From Astatotilapia calliptera (taxonomy: Eukaryota > Chordata > Actinopteri > Cichliformes > Cichlidae), in contig NC_039302.1 of NCBI RefSeq assembly GCF_900246225.1, positions 39,280,936 to 39,344,935 of the forward strand: a DNA stretch of 64,000 bases, read 5' to 3'. The position numbers were made by a program, and so were the translations under genes. Numbering within the stretch: the first letter of the stretch is position 1; each line of letters starts with the position of its first letter. The notes beneath the pieces are model-generated. The model searched no databases and was not told where the DNA came from. It saw nothing but the letters and a program-made list of their open reading frames with translations. This document shows, one piece after another, positions 11,243 through 21,681 of this stretch.

Positions 11243-11405
11243 GGTTAAAGACCTTCTATGACTCTGTGGTGGCATCTGTCATTTTTTAGCGTTGTATGTT
11301 GAGGCAGCAGTTTATCGGCTGCTGAGAGGAAGAGGTTGGATAAACTCATCAGGAAGGCCAGCTCTGTTCTGGGATCCACCCTGGACCCAGTGCAGGTGGT
11401 GGGAG
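11243..11405 (+). pseudogene. Rex1 LINE, middle segment
   Basis: The interrupted Rex1 frame continues here with the region after the palm: DSVVASVIF-type sequence, then KLDKLIRKASSVLG and LDPVQVVG. It ends at GGGAG (11401-11405), which is the target-site duplication of the BEL element. The reading frame resumes at 22525. Confidence 0.88.
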
Positions 11406-12750
11406 TGTTAGAGAGTTATCTCTGGGATGCTGGGATGATAGCTCCCTCAGGACTTAAACTCCGGTCAGAGAGTGGGGCACAGAGAGTGATGTCCAGATAT
11501 ACTTTAATGGAAGTTAACAGCAGCTCCACAGTACAGCAGTAGGCATACTTAACGAATGTGGGAGGGGTGGACAGATGTGTGGTTCTGAATAACAAGAAAC
11601 AAGGAGAAACAATTTTCGCATGTAAATATAACAATCGTCACTTCCCAACATCATGCCAATATAATGAACTGTAACACAAATAATCAGCTGAATGCTCTTG
11701 TCATGGTCCCTGTGCCTGCCCAGCCGGCCTCACAAGGCTACACTTGTGTTTTTGCTCTTTCTCTCTCTCCCCTACCTCTCTGCCTGGGCGGAGCTCACAG
11801 CTGGCTCCCACCCTTGGCTCACACAGATGTTGGCAATCAGCTGATTACCGATCTACTATTTGAGGCTGGGTCACAGATCCTCTCATCGCTGGATGATTGA
11901 GCTACTGACGTTAGTCTTTCTTTTGGTCTTATACCTTTATGCCCTACCTTCGTGATTTGTGAGTGATTTCTCCCTTCCCTATTCCAGTTTATCTTCCCAG
12001 ACCTGTGACCTCCCCGCGGTACGGACGTGTGTGAGTCGAATGTGAGGACGTGAGTGAGCGTGAGAGAGAGAGAGAGAGAGCCTTCCCCTAATCCCCTGGA
12101 ACCCTGGACTTTCCCCGTCACTGTATATAGTATTGCACTGGTGTGTAAATAAATCGTGTTCTGATACGTCAACCTGCTCTGCGCTTGAGTCCCTGCTTTC
12201 AGTTTGTGACAGCTCTGACATAAGAAAGTCCCACAATCCCATTTGAACAGGCAGGAAACAAGAATATCTACATATCTCAGACAACAGAAAAGACCTAATG
12301 CCCCCAAATTAGGAAAGGTCAGCAATTACATGGTCTTCAGTGCCATCTAGTGGCTAAATAACACAACCGTGGTACACAGATCCAACCCGCAACAAATGCT
12401 ACGGTGGTAAGTCACATGCCTCTACCAATCTCGATATATCTCCTAGCATAAACCCCCTGTAATCAACGTCAAAGTACAACCCGTGCTATAAGTGGAAATA
12501 GACTCGTAGAACTGGAGAGATTTTGACTCACATTTGCACAGGAACGCACACGGCTGGAGATCGCTATTCTCCCACACTCATGGAGAAAAAACATGCCTAG
12601 TGCTCCTCGGACTCGTGATACGGCAGGAGCTTCGTAAAAGCATGTGACGTCATCACCGCAACAAACAGTAAGAACAAAGTGGAACTTATCGGCAGAAATT
12701 AACACTGCACTTATAGCGATGCGATTGAAATATAAGGAGACTTTCGGACA
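11406..12750 (-). repeat. BEL/Pao 3' LTR, interrupted by a solo LTR
   Basis: On the minus strand it starts TGTCCGAAAG and ends CTCTAACA. Subtracting the nested LTR and its duplicated target leaves about 827 bp, against 824 bp for the 5' LTR. The two copies are nearly identical by eye, with scattered single substitutions and a 3-bp length difference, pointing to a fairly recent insertion. Confidence 0.92.
11699..12211 (+). mobile_element. Solo LTR (TGTCA...TGACA family) in the BEL 3' LTR
   Basis: The 513-bp unit begins TGTCATGGTCC and ends AGTTTGTGACA, carries AAATAAATCG near its 3' end as a polyadenylation-type signal, and is flanked by GCTCT at 11694-11698 and 12212-12216. The undisturbed site (AATGCTCTGACATAAG) is present in the sister LTR near 21984-21998, which proves the insertion. 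A (GA)n run lies at 12062-12080. No internal retrotransposon genes are attached. Confidence 0.9.
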
Positions 12751-12765
12751 CAGCCGCCCCCAATT
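12751..12765 (-). promoter_or_regulatory. BEL/Pao polypurine tract
   Basis: On the minus strand the 15 bases before the 3' LTR read TTGGGGGCGGCTG-like purine-rich sequence, at the position where plus-strand DNA synthesis is primed. The assignment rests on position and composition. Confidence 0.55.
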
Positions 12766-12797
12766 TTAAGTAGTAAATTTGCTCTTCAACCGAAAGT

Positions 12798-14420
12798 CTA
12801 AGCGTCATTGGGTTTACAGTCCTCATCATCCTCCCAGGCTGAGAGTCTGACTAATCTGGCAACTGGTCGAAGATATGTCTGTCCCTTGATTGTCACCTCA
12901 GCCGCTCTCACCCGACTGTCTGGCCCTGGACAGGCCTTGACCACCTTTCCGATGGGCCACTGCGCCCGCGGTAGTTGTGAGTCAACCACCATAACCACTT
13001 GTCCCATGGTTAAGTTGTCAGTTTCCCCCTGCCATCTTTGTCTCCTCTGAAGATCCGGCAGATGGTGACACAGGAAGTTGGACCAAAAATGGTCCGCCAG
13101 AATCTGACTATGGCGCCATCGCCGTCTTCCCAGCATCTCACTCGAAGCATAAATCACCTGGGGGAGTGATGCATCTCGTTGCCCCATTTGCAATAAGTTG
13201 GGTGTGACTGGATCCGGATCCGCTACATCCGAAGAGACATACCCGAGAGGTTTTGCATTAATGATCCCTTCCACTTCGATCAGCACAGTTTGCAAAACTG
13301 CCTCTGTGACCGTATGGCCTCCCAACACCACTTGAAGAGCTGTCTTCACAGATCTTATCTCCCGTTCCCAAGTACCTCCAAAATGGGGGGAACCTGGTGG
13401 ATTAAACCGGAACTCAATCCTCTGCTCCGCCAGCTGCTCTTTAATGGGGGCTTCAAGAGCTGAGAAACTAGACCGCAGTTTGGTCTCTCCTCCCCTGAAG
13501 TTGGTACCACAGTCAGATAGGATCTCATATGGCTTGCCCCGGCGTGCAATAAACCGACGCAGAGCCATGAGAAAGGCATCGGTATCTATGCTGTCCAACA
13601 GGTCAAGATGCACACAGCTCGTAGTCATGCATTTGAATATGATACCCCAGCGCTTTTCGGTGCGCCGTCCCACTTTGATGTTGTAAGGGCCGAAGCAGTC
13701 GACTCCAGTGGACCAAAAGAGTGGTTTGTATAGGCGCAGCCTCGCGGGGGGTAGATCTGCCATCCGAGGAATATCAGGACTGGCTCGCCACCTTCGACAC
13801 TCACCACAGCTGTGCTGGTGCCGCTTGATTGCCTCTCTTCCTCGGAGAATCCAATATTTTCTCCTCATCTCCCCGAACACTCGTTCTGGCCCAGGGTGCA
13901 ACAGCTGCTCATCATATTGTCTGATCAGTAGTTTAGTCACCGGATCCTGCTGGTCAAGGACTATGGGCTGCATGGCATCCAAGTCCAGACCTTCTGCTCT
14001 TCTGAGTCTTCCCCCAACTCTTATCAGTCCAATAGCCGGGTCATACTCTGGAGCAAGTGTTAGCAGGTGACTCTGCTTATGAATTGCCTTACCAGCAGCC
14101 AGGGCCTGTAATTCCTCTGGGAAGCTATCATTTTGAGCTTGTTTCAGGAGATGCAGCTCAGCAGCTGATGCATCTGTAGCAGTCATGACATGGTTTTCGT
14201 GATCAGCAGCTGCCCCATGAAGGATCCGATGGGTAGCCTTAACCACTTCACTCCATTTGCCAAAATTGGAAATTGGCACCGTTTGCTGTGGACTGCATGT
14301 GGTGGTGGTTCCACAGAATGCTGTTCCTCTCAGCTCCCCATCGTCTTCTTGGCCTTCACCTTCATGGAGAGTTGGCCAGGTATCAGGGTTCGTTAAAATG
14401 AAAGGTGGCCCTGAGTCCAA
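12798..14420 (-). CDS. BEL/Pao integrase with C-terminal DUF5641-type domain
   Basis: This is the best preserved coding part of the BEL element: 540 codons without a stop. It corresponds to the integrase that joins retrotransposon cDNA to host DNA. A zinc-binding HHCC region spans about residues 174-208 (LLHPGPERVF to CGECRRW). The catalytic core shows D241 in GVDCFGPY, D303 in LSDCGTNF and E352 in HFGGTWERE, so the DDE triad is intact. The end (GQVVMVVDSQLPRAQWPIG, VRLSAW) matches the DUF5641 tail usual in BEL pol proteins. In the intact element this would be part of a pol polyprotein. Here a frameshift around 14393-14420 separates it from RNase H, so the start codon is not native. Confidence 0.88.
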   Translation of the reverse strand: MDSGPPFILTNPDTWPTLHEGEGQEDDGELRGTAFCGTTTTCSPQQTVPISNFGKWSEVVKATHRILHGAAADHENHVMTATDASAAELHLLKQAQNDSFPEELQALAAGKAIHKQSHLLTLAPEYDPAIGLIRVGGRLRRAEGLDLDAMQPIVLDQQDPVTKLLIRQYDEQLLHPGPERVFGEMRRKYWILRGREAIKRHQHSCGECRRWRASPDIPRMADLPPARLRLYKPLFWSTGVDCFGPYNIKVGRRTEKRWGIIFKCMTTSCVHLDLLDSIDTDAFLMALRRFIARRGKPYEILSDCGTNFRGGETKLRSSFSALEAPIKEQLAEQRIEFRFNPPGSPHFGGTWEREIRSVKTALQVVLGGHTVTEAVLQTVLIEVEGIINAKPLGYVSSDVADPDPVTPNLLQMGQRDASLPQVIYASSEMLGRRRWRHSQILADHFWSNFLCHHLPDLQRRQRWQGETDNLTMGQVVMVVDSQLPRAQWPIGKVVKACPGPDSRVRAAEVTIKGQTYLRPVARLVRLSAWEDDEDCKPNDA

Positions 14421-14950
14421 CGGTTTGGTTGACTCAGCTCGAGAAGGGTTTTCCCTCGCGTGAGGTCATCAGCTGGATTGTCCTTGGTGTTGACATATCT
14501 CCAACTTGACACCTCAGTAAGATCTTGTATTTCGGCAATCCTGGTACCAACAAAGACCTTATAGCGGCATGAATCAGATTGGATCCAGGTCAAAACGGTT
14601 GTTGAGTCGCTCCATAGGGTGATGTCACTGGGTTGAAATGCCAGCTCCAGTACTCTAGCCAGTTGGGGTCCGGCAAGAGCTGCACATAACTCCAAACGTG
14701 GCATAGAAATCCGTTTCCGGGGGCTTACTCTTGACCTCGCCATCATGAATGCCACGTGGACGCCGCCTTGGGAGTCCTGTGTTCGCAGATAGGCTACTGC
14801 TCCATAGGCTCTTTCAGAGGCATCACAAAATATGTGAGCCCCTCTATCCGGTCTCCCGACGTTGGCTCTTGGTGGGACATAGCATCTTGGTAGTTCCACC
14901 TGTGGCAAGTTCACTAGTTCCTTCTCCCACTGTGTCCATCTGTCTAGTGG
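14393..14950 (-). pseudogene. BEL/Pao RNase H region
   Basis: This is the RNase H part of pol, which removes RNA from RNA-DNA hybrids. Active-site blocks are HIFCDASERAYGAVAYL (Asp), MPRLELCAAL (Glu) and ITLWSDSTTVLTW (Asp). It then runs into the NTKDNPADDLTRG segment typical of BEL elements. At its upstream end the reading frame passes into a SINE (14951-15136). The linker that normally joins reverse transcriptase to RNase H, roughly 40-50 residues with the SQYDPLG-type motif of relatives, is absent. Downstream a frameshift at RWTQG breaks continuity with the integrase. Confidence 0.85.
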
Positions 14951-15136
14951 ATGGCTGTAGCTCAGGTGCCAGAGCAGGTCAGCCACTAATCAGAAGGTCG
15001 GTGGTTCGATCCCAGGCTGCATCCTGGCTGCATGCCAAATATCCTTGGGCAAGATACTAACCCCATGTTTGCCTACTGGTGGTGGTCAGAGGGCCCGGTG
15101 GCACCTGTGTCCGGTGGCCTCGCCTCTGCTCAGTGT
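14951..15136 (+). mobile_element. tRNA-derived SINE in BEL pol, 3' truncated
   Basis: The box A-like TAGCTCAGGTGCCAGAGC and box B-like GGTTCGATCCC are followed by CTTGGGCAAGATACT and the GGTGGTCAGAGGGCCCGG block shared with the SINE at 26469. It therefore belongs to the same SINE family and ends after GCCTCGCCTCTG. It sits between the reverse transcriptase and RNase H segments. No clear target-site duplication is visible, and pol sequence is missing at the junction, so the insertion was accompanied or followed by a deletion. Confidence 0.8.
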
Positions 15137-16651
15137 GGGCAGAGAGTACTCCACAAGTCGATGCCTGTATCCAAGGCGGTCAGTGAGACAGTTCCAACGA
15201 AGGCCCAGAGCTGGTTCTTCTGGGTCTTGGCTGTGCTGGGAGAGCCACAGCTCTATGCTGGCTGCTTTGGCTTCCATTGGTAGGTGCTCCACCACCGATG
15301 GAACATTAATGACCCATTGCCTAATCTCGAATCCCCCTTTGGTGAGTAACTCCCACATCCGATCTATGAGTGTCTTAGCCTCCTCTGCAGATTGGAGACT
15401 ATGCAAACAGTTATCGACGTAGAAGGCCCTCTCCACCGTGTCCAAGATATCTTCATTACCCTGGCTGTTGTCCCTGACATGTCTTTGGAGGGCATAGGTG
15501 GCACAACAAGGACTGCACGTTGTACCAAAAGGCAGAACCTGCCACTCGTACACGCTTTGCTCCTCATTCTTCCTCATAGACCTCCATAGGAAGCGGAGCA
15601 GAGGTTTGTCCTCGGGCAGCAACCGAATTTGGTGGAACATTGCCTTGATGTCACCACTTATGGCCACAGTATGCTCCCTGAAGTGGAGGAGGACCCCAAG
15701 CAGTGAAGGTCCCAGAATTGGACATGGAAGCAACTGGCTGTTGAGGCTTTGCCCGTTGTATCGGTATGAGCAGTTGAATACAAGTCTAGCCTTGTTGTTG
15801 TGGTGAACTACATGGTGGGGTAGATACCATGACTCGCCCGAACAATCCACCTTCTCAGGTGATAGTTTCTCAACATAGACTACTACCTCCAGTTTATGCA
15901 CTTCCTGGCAATAGCTTTCAGCCTGCCCTGGGTCTCTCGCTATCCGACGTTGAGTACTCCGTAGCTGTGGTAGCAAGGCCAGCCTGGGTGCCCAGAGGTG
16001 AGGACTGTCTTTGCGACGGAGGAGGGGCGTTGCATATCTTGTCACTCCCTCCACCTGCACTCTGGTTGTGCACTGCTCAAGAACTTCAAGTGCTTTCTGA
16101 TCTTCCTTAGAACGTGTCGCGGTCTTCACATTTGTGTATGGGAGTACATCTGCCTTCCACAATCGTTCTACATGTTGAAGGAGATCATTGTTTGGGGACA
16201 CAGTAAAGAGACACTGTTGCTCTTCCACAGCAAACTGGGCTAAGTTAGCTGGACCCTGCAGAGCCCATCCAAGGCGGGTACAGACTGCCAATGGACCCTC
16301 AGGAGGGCCAGACCGTACAGGCTTCGTTGGGACAAGCAGATGAGGGAAGTCTGAGCCAATAAGGACTAAAGGCTGCACCCTGTCGACAGGGGAAAGTGGG
16401 AGTCCCTGCAGGTGTGCATATTTTTGCATGAGTGCCTTAACTGGATAACTGTGCTCGGAGAGGCCCAGTTTGTCAGCAGTGAAGGCATGATGGATGTGGT
16501 ATCTCACCTTAGGATCATGGGCAGGGGAAATCTCAAAGGAGACTGAGGCCCCTTGCAGGTGAATCACATCCTGACGAATAGTTCTTAATGGAAGTGTCTC
16601 GGCTTCCTTCCTTAGATTGAGGTGCTGCACTGCTGGTGGTAGGATGATCAT
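15137..16651 (-). pseudogene. BEL/Pao reverse transcriptase
   Basis: This segment carries the RNA-directed DNA polymerase of the BEL element. Recognisable parts are LPLRTIRQDVIHLQGA at the protease-RT boundary, LVLIGSDFPHLLVP, WYLPHHVVHHNNKARLVFNC, ISGDIKAMFHQIRL with the first catalytic aspartate, LPFGTTCSPCCATYAL, and AFYVDNCLHSL. The usual YVDD box reads YVDN. I recall YVDN as common in fish BEL copies, so it need not be a defect. The frame begins beyond a frameshift in the protease and ends at GYRHRLVEYS, where the SINE interrupts. Confidence 0.87.
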
Positions 16652-17316
16652 TCAGAACCGTCATCTAGTACAGCAAAGGTCTCTAATGAATACTCAGCAT
16701 TATACAGATACACCTTCACAACCTTCAGCAGGGCCTTATGAGGACTGTTTGGGTGATCAATGTAGATGGTGGACTTATCTGGGGCAGTGCCAACCATCAG
16801 GACTTTCCTGGGCTCCTTTTGGCAAACCTCATGCAGCACTGTAAGATGTTGCTGTTTGCACACTTTACACGGTGCCTTCAGGGTGTACACATCAGGTGCG
16901 TGATTCCGTCCACAACGCCAACAACTTTTATCTTTGATCCACTCTGCAATTTGGGTGGTGGACAGTGTCATAAATTTGGGGCAAAGATTAAGGTAGTGCT
17001 CATGGGTGTCACAGTATGGACAGTAAGGTTTTGGCTTAATCTTCCCTTTAATGGGAGGTGTCCGATGACCTGGTTCCAGATGAGCTCCATCCCCCTTCCT
17101 GTTGTCTGTGTTGGAATACACAGTGGAAGGATATCTTTGGCTTTTCCTGCCTTTCTGACCTTGTTTGGTCTGGTCCTGAAACATGTCGGCTGCCCTACTA
17201 GATATGCGCTTGGCCTGCGACTTCACTTGGAGCCAGGCCGAAAAATCTGGCAGGGTATGTCTTGTCAGTTCCAGTTCTCGGTATCCCACGACTGAGGCTG
17301 TACTCAACAAACCCAT
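16648..17316 (-). pseudogene. BEL/Pao zinc knuckles and protease start
   Basis: A CCHC zinc knuckle (CPYCDTHEHYLNLC, residues 99-112) is followed by further cysteine-histidine pairs (CWRCGRNH, CKVCKQQHLTVLHEVC). These are the nucleic-acid-binding end of Gag. The frame then enters the aspartic protease, with the active-site motif AVLDDGSE at its very end. A small deletion straight after GSE produces a stop and shifts the frame; the protein continues in the next frame as IILPPAV. The protease is thus broken next to its catalytic aspartate. Confidence 0.83.
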
Positions 17317-17971
17317 CTCTGTAGCTTGCTGGGAGCTTGCTCAGTAACTTATCGACATGAGAGCCACATAACAGTTCGTAGCCATTTTCGCCTTCCAGTG
17401 ATCGAAGCATACCTACTAAAGCTTGCACATCCAGAGCAAAATTGTCGAAGGCTTCTGGGTCCCCCACCTGGATTTGGGGAGAGTTCAGGATAGATCCAAG
17501 CTCACTCTGTACGAGCTGACGAGGTTGACCATATTTGTCTTGGAGAGGCTGGAGTGCTGTAGTATATGGCAGGGGATCATGCATATATGCTTGTGCTAGT
17601 TTGTAAGCACTTGGTAGTTTTAACTGCTCCAAAAGGATTTGATATTTGAACTGTTCTGTGAGATGAGTATGGCTGCCAAGCAGACTGTCCAGAGCCATCT
17701 TAAGAAGCACAAAATCACTTTCCTTACCACTGGCGAAAGAAGGTAGTGCTGGCTTGGGGATCCCATACGAGCTGGCAATTAGCAGTTCCATCAAGTTGTT
17801 ACCATTGCTGTCAGTAGGTGGCAACGGTATCTCTGACTGTAAAGACGGCGCCGTGGGCCCACAGCCAGCTGGTCCGACTTTATCCCGCAGGCGGGACTGT
17901 AAATCAGGAAGCGGTAGAAACTGACTGGGTGTTGAGTATGGCACTGGAGGAAGCCATCCCTGATGTTTCAC
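17198..17971 (-). pseudogene. BEL/Pao Gag central region (DUF1759-like)
   Basis: The segment SFASGKESDFVLLKMALDS through FNNFALDVQALVGML-like sequence, with YELLCGSHVDKLLSKLP, has the length and pattern of the DUF1759 Gag region of BEL/Pao elements. A frameshift near 17200-17310 separates it from the zinc-knuckle part. It would contribute structural protein for the retrotransposon particle. Confidence 0.75.
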
Positions 17972-18386
17972 CTTTCCAGGAGGCTGTGATTGTCGGTTAG
18001 GGATATTAGAGCTGTCCTCTGCTGCAGGTCGGAGAGTCTGAGTCTAGTAGGTAATAGGGGGGTGATTTCCACCTGGCTGCTGACCATACTGATGACCAGC
18101 TGAGGGAGTGTCCATAGCAGGACTGATATGTTGCGTTGGACACCCATGGAGAGGTTCAGATACTGGCTCCAGGTCAGCTGAGGAGCTGGTGGGATGTAAG
18201 GGCTGCGTATCTGGTACTGATGCATCCAAGTTATTTAAAGGTCTAGGTGCTGGCAGCCCATCTTCTTGATCACGAAGAAAAGCAGCAATGAGGCAAGCTT
18301 CCTTTAGCTCCATCTCCTTCTCTTTGAGTCGACGCTGCATTGATAGACGTCTGGTAATAGTTCTCTGGTGTTGTGAGCAGTACGTG
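17968..18386 (-). pseudogene. BEL/Pao Gag N-terminal coiled-coil part
   Basis: MQRRLKEKEMELKEACLIAAF is a charged helix consistent with the N-terminal coiled coil of BEL Gag. It is followed by a proline-rich linker. Upstream coding sequence is separated by the LINE insertion at 18398-21381 and resumes at 21382. A frameshift around 17970-18044 separates this part from the central Gag region. Confidence 0.65.
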
Positions 18387-18397
18387 CCTCTTCATCT

Positions 18398-21381
18398 CAA
18401 ATTCAAATTTTATTTGTCACGTACACAGTCATACACAGTACGATATGTAGTGAAATGCTTGGACAACTGCTCGTGACCTAAAGAAAACAAAAAAGGAAAA
18501 GGCTATGAATAAGATAGGAAATAAATATGAAAAATTAAAAAGGGTAAATTTAACTAAGAAGGAATAAAATATAAATTAAGGTTAAAAATGAAATAACTGT
18601 ACAACACAAATTAGAATGAAGGGTAAATTTAACTGGGAAGGAATAAGATAAAATATATAAATTAAAGTTGAAAATAAAATAACTGTACAACAAAATACAC
18701 AATATAGAACTATATAAGAATGTATGAAGAAATCTAAATATAAATAAATATATACACAATAACAGCAGCTGTACAAGTATTAACCGGAAATGAAGAATAT
18801 AGTGACCAGTGTTGTGCAAAAAAACAATGTGTGAAAAAAAAAAAATTCCAGAAAGTCCAGTGTGTGTGTGTAAGAACCATATGTGTGGGTCAGTACTGTG
18901 TGGTGGTGTGATTGAGAGACCGTATCGCCTGCGGGAAGAAGCTCCTCCTCAGTCTCTCTGTGTTGGTCTTCAGGGAGCGGAATCGCTTTCCTGACCTCAG
19001 CAGAGAGAACAGTCTGTTGTTGGGATGGCTGAGGTCCTTCACCATCTTCCTGGCCTTGGTCCAGCACCGCCTGCTGTAGATTGAGTGCAGGTCAGGGAGC
19101 TCGGAGCGGATGGTGCGCTCAGCTGACCGCACAACCCTCTGTAGAGCTCGTCTGTCCTGCATGGTGCTGTTCCCGAACCAGGTTAAGATGTTTCCCACCA
19201 GGATGCTCTCTATGGTGCACGAGTAAAAGTTCCTGAGCACCTTGGAGGGCAGTTGGAAGTCTCTCAAGCGTCTGAGGTGGTAGAGACGCTGTCGGGCCTT
19301 TTTCACCACGGTGTTGATGTGACAGGACCATGACAGGTCCTGCGTGATGTGAACTCCGAGGTATTTGAAGCTGTCCACTCTCTCCACTGGGCACTCGTTG
19401 ATGACGGGGGTCTGGTAGTTCCTCTCCTGCTTAGTGCTGAAGTCCACTATCAGCTCCTTTGTCTTACTGACGTTTAGAAGGAGGTTGTTCCTCTGGCACC
19501 AGTTCTCCAGATTCCTAATCTCCTTCAGGTAGGCCGTCTCGTTGTTATCAGAGATCAGGCCCACCACGACGGTGTCGTCAGCAAACTTGATGATGGTGGT
19601 GGAGCTGGTAGTGGCCACACAGTCATATGTGTACAAAGAGTACAGCAGGGGGCTCAGAACACACCCCTGGGGGGCTCCAGTGCTGAGAGTGGTGGAGGCT
19701 GAGACATGTCCGCCCATCCTTACTGCCTGTGGTCTGCCAGTTAGGAAGTTGGAGATCCACTGACACATAGATGAGCTGAGTCCCAGATGCTCCAGCTTGG
19801 TGGTGAGTGTGGAGGGAATTATGGTATTAAATGCAGAGCTGTAGTATATGAAGAGCATTTTAACATAATTCCCCCTTCTAGTGTCCAAGTGAGTGAGTGA
19901 TGTGTGGAGGAGATGAGAGATGGCAACGATTTGGACGGTAAGCGAACTGTAGTGGGTCCAGTGTGTCTGGTAGTGAAGAAATGATGAAGTCTCTGACCAG
20001 GCGTTCAAAGCACTTCATCACTACTGAGGTGAGGGCTACAGGGCGATAGTCATTGAGAGAAGCAGGGTGGGGCGGGGTTTCTTCGGGACAGGAACAATGA
20101 TGGACTCTTTGAAGCATGTGGGGATCACCGACTGAGATAAAGAGATGTTGAATATCTCAGTGAACACAGGAGCTAGCTGGTATGCGCAGTCTCTTAGGAT
20201 ACGACCTGGGATGCCGTCTGGTCCTGCTGCTTTCCTGGTGTTCACTCTTTTGAAGGCTCTCCTTACTTCATGCTCGGAGATGACGAGTACGTTTCCGGTG
20301 CTGGCAGTATCTTCCTGTCTGCAGCCGTTAGCGCCGCTAACACTAGCATTGTTGGAGACCTTAGCTGCAGCCTCGAAGCGAGCATAGAAAGTGTTCAGCT
20401 CGTCTGCCAGAGTCACGGCCGCGTTCGTCATACCGGTTGTTGGTGCTTTATAGTCCATTATTGTCCTTAGTCCCCGCCACAGGCTCCTAGAGTCACTCTG
20501 TTGGAGTTGTGACTCTAGTTTCCTCCCGTAGCGCTGCTTCGCCTCTTTCACCGCCCTCCGCACGTTATATGACGCGGCTTTGTACGGGTCCATGTCCCCC
20601 GTTGTGAGTCCCGTGTTGTAGGCAGCGGTGCGGGATCTCAGAGCATTGCGGATGGTTTTATCCACCCACGGCTTTTGGTTGGGAAACGTTGTGATAGTCT
20701 TTGTCTCCACGGTATCATCCGCTAGTTTCCCGATGAATCCCACAACCGCTTCCGTAAACACGTTGACGTCATCGTCGGAGCTGTTTCTGAACATGCCCCA
20801 GTCTGCGTCATCGAGTGCGTCCTGTAACGCGGCCACCGATTGATCCGTCCAGCGCGCGACCTTCCTCTGAACCGGAACTTCCTGTTTCAGCCTTTGTTTA
20901 TATTTTGGCATGAGGAAGATGGCGGCGTGATCAGATTTGCCAAACGGAGGGCAGGATTGTGCCTTGTAGCCGTCCTTGACCGTAGTGTAGCAGTGGTCCA
21001 GTGTCCTTTCACCCCTGGTGGGGCAGGTGATGTGTTGATAAAAGTTCAACGCTGCGCGTTTGAGGTTGGCGCTATTAAAGTCCCCCGTCACAATAAGCGC
21101 AGCGTCCCAGTGTTGTGTCTGGTGCTGTGTGAGTGCCTCATGCAGCTCGCATAAGGCGGTGACCGTGTCCGCTTGTGGTGGAATATAAACGGCACTTACA
21201 ATGACCGATGTAAATTCCCGAGGTAGATAAAAAGGACGACACATGATGGACAGTAGTTCCAGATTTGGTGTGCAGGAGCGTGTGAGAGGAACAACGTTCG
21301 CACTGTTGCACCAGTTGTTGTTCACCATTAAACACACGCCGCCTCCCCTTGACTTCCCCGAGTCCCGTGTCCTGTCCATGT
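18398..21381 (-). mobile_element. CR1/Rex1-group LINE inserted in BEL gag
   Basis: This is a 3.0-kb, 5'-truncated non-LTR retrotransposon on the minus strand. Its 3' end lies at the left, with a GTGACAAATAAAATTTGAA-type tail. The host BEL sequence reads CCTCTTCATCT at 18387-18397 and CCTGTCCATCT at 21382-21392, an imperfect 11-bp target duplication (9 of 11 identical). The untranslated 3' part between 18398 and 18889 is AT-rich with internal duplicated TAAATTTAACT-type segments. Confidence 0.85.
18890..21381 (-). pseudogene. LINE endonuclease-reverse transcriptase, frameshifted
   Basis: In coding order the remnant begins inside the endonuclease (DSGKSRGGGVCLMVNN, IVTGDFNSANL with catalytic Asp and Asn, and FGKSDHAAIFL with the Ser-Asp-His motif). 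After a linker it enters reverse transcriptase: NTRKAAGPDGIPGRIL, NDYRPVALTSVVMKCFERL, YYSSAFNTI, STGAPQGCVLSPLLYSL and KFADDTVVVGL. It ends with the C-terminal block FRSLKTNTERLRRSFFP. Frameshifts near 20075-20117 and 19930-20008 split it into three frames. In the FxDxSSAF box YYSS replaces the usual FVDFSS, so the first catalytic aspartate is lost. The element is dead. Confidence 0.86.
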
Positions 21382-21658
21382 CCTGTCCATCTAATTGACG
21401 TCTTTGCCTTTCTTGCTGCATGTATAGTTCTTCCTTCTTACTGAGGGCTTCCCGGGCCTGAGCATCCAAGATTAAACACTGATTAAGCGCTGATCTATAG
21501 CCATCCCTGCCTCTGCACCTGCTGTTGGTTTATCAGTGGATGTACCTGATTTGGGTTGATATTCAACTTCATAATCATCAAAGTAAGCCGGGAGATGTCT
21601 CTCTCGCTGAGTTTTCCGTCGCACGAATATCAGGGATATCCTGGTGCTTAAACTCCAT
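21382..21658 (-). pseudogene. BEL/Pao Gag start, frameshifted
   Basis: The first ATG after the primer-binding site is at 21658 (MEFKHQDIPD). It runs into a stop after about 26 codons, while another frame continues with RRKTQRERHLPAYFDDYEVEYQ and then with ALSKKEELYMQQERQRRQLDG. That pattern indicates one or two frameshifts in what should be a single Gag N-terminus. The coding sequence is then broken by the LINE at 21381. Confidence 0.7.
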
Positions 21659-21681
21659 GTCGTCCTCAGTGTAGCTATCTA

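Noticed and set aside
15272..15800. YVDN in place of YVDD in the BEL reverse transcriptase as an inactivating mutation
   Set aside because: I recall YVDN in other fish BEL copies, so it is more likely a lineage feature. Inactivation is better explained by the frameshifts and SINE.
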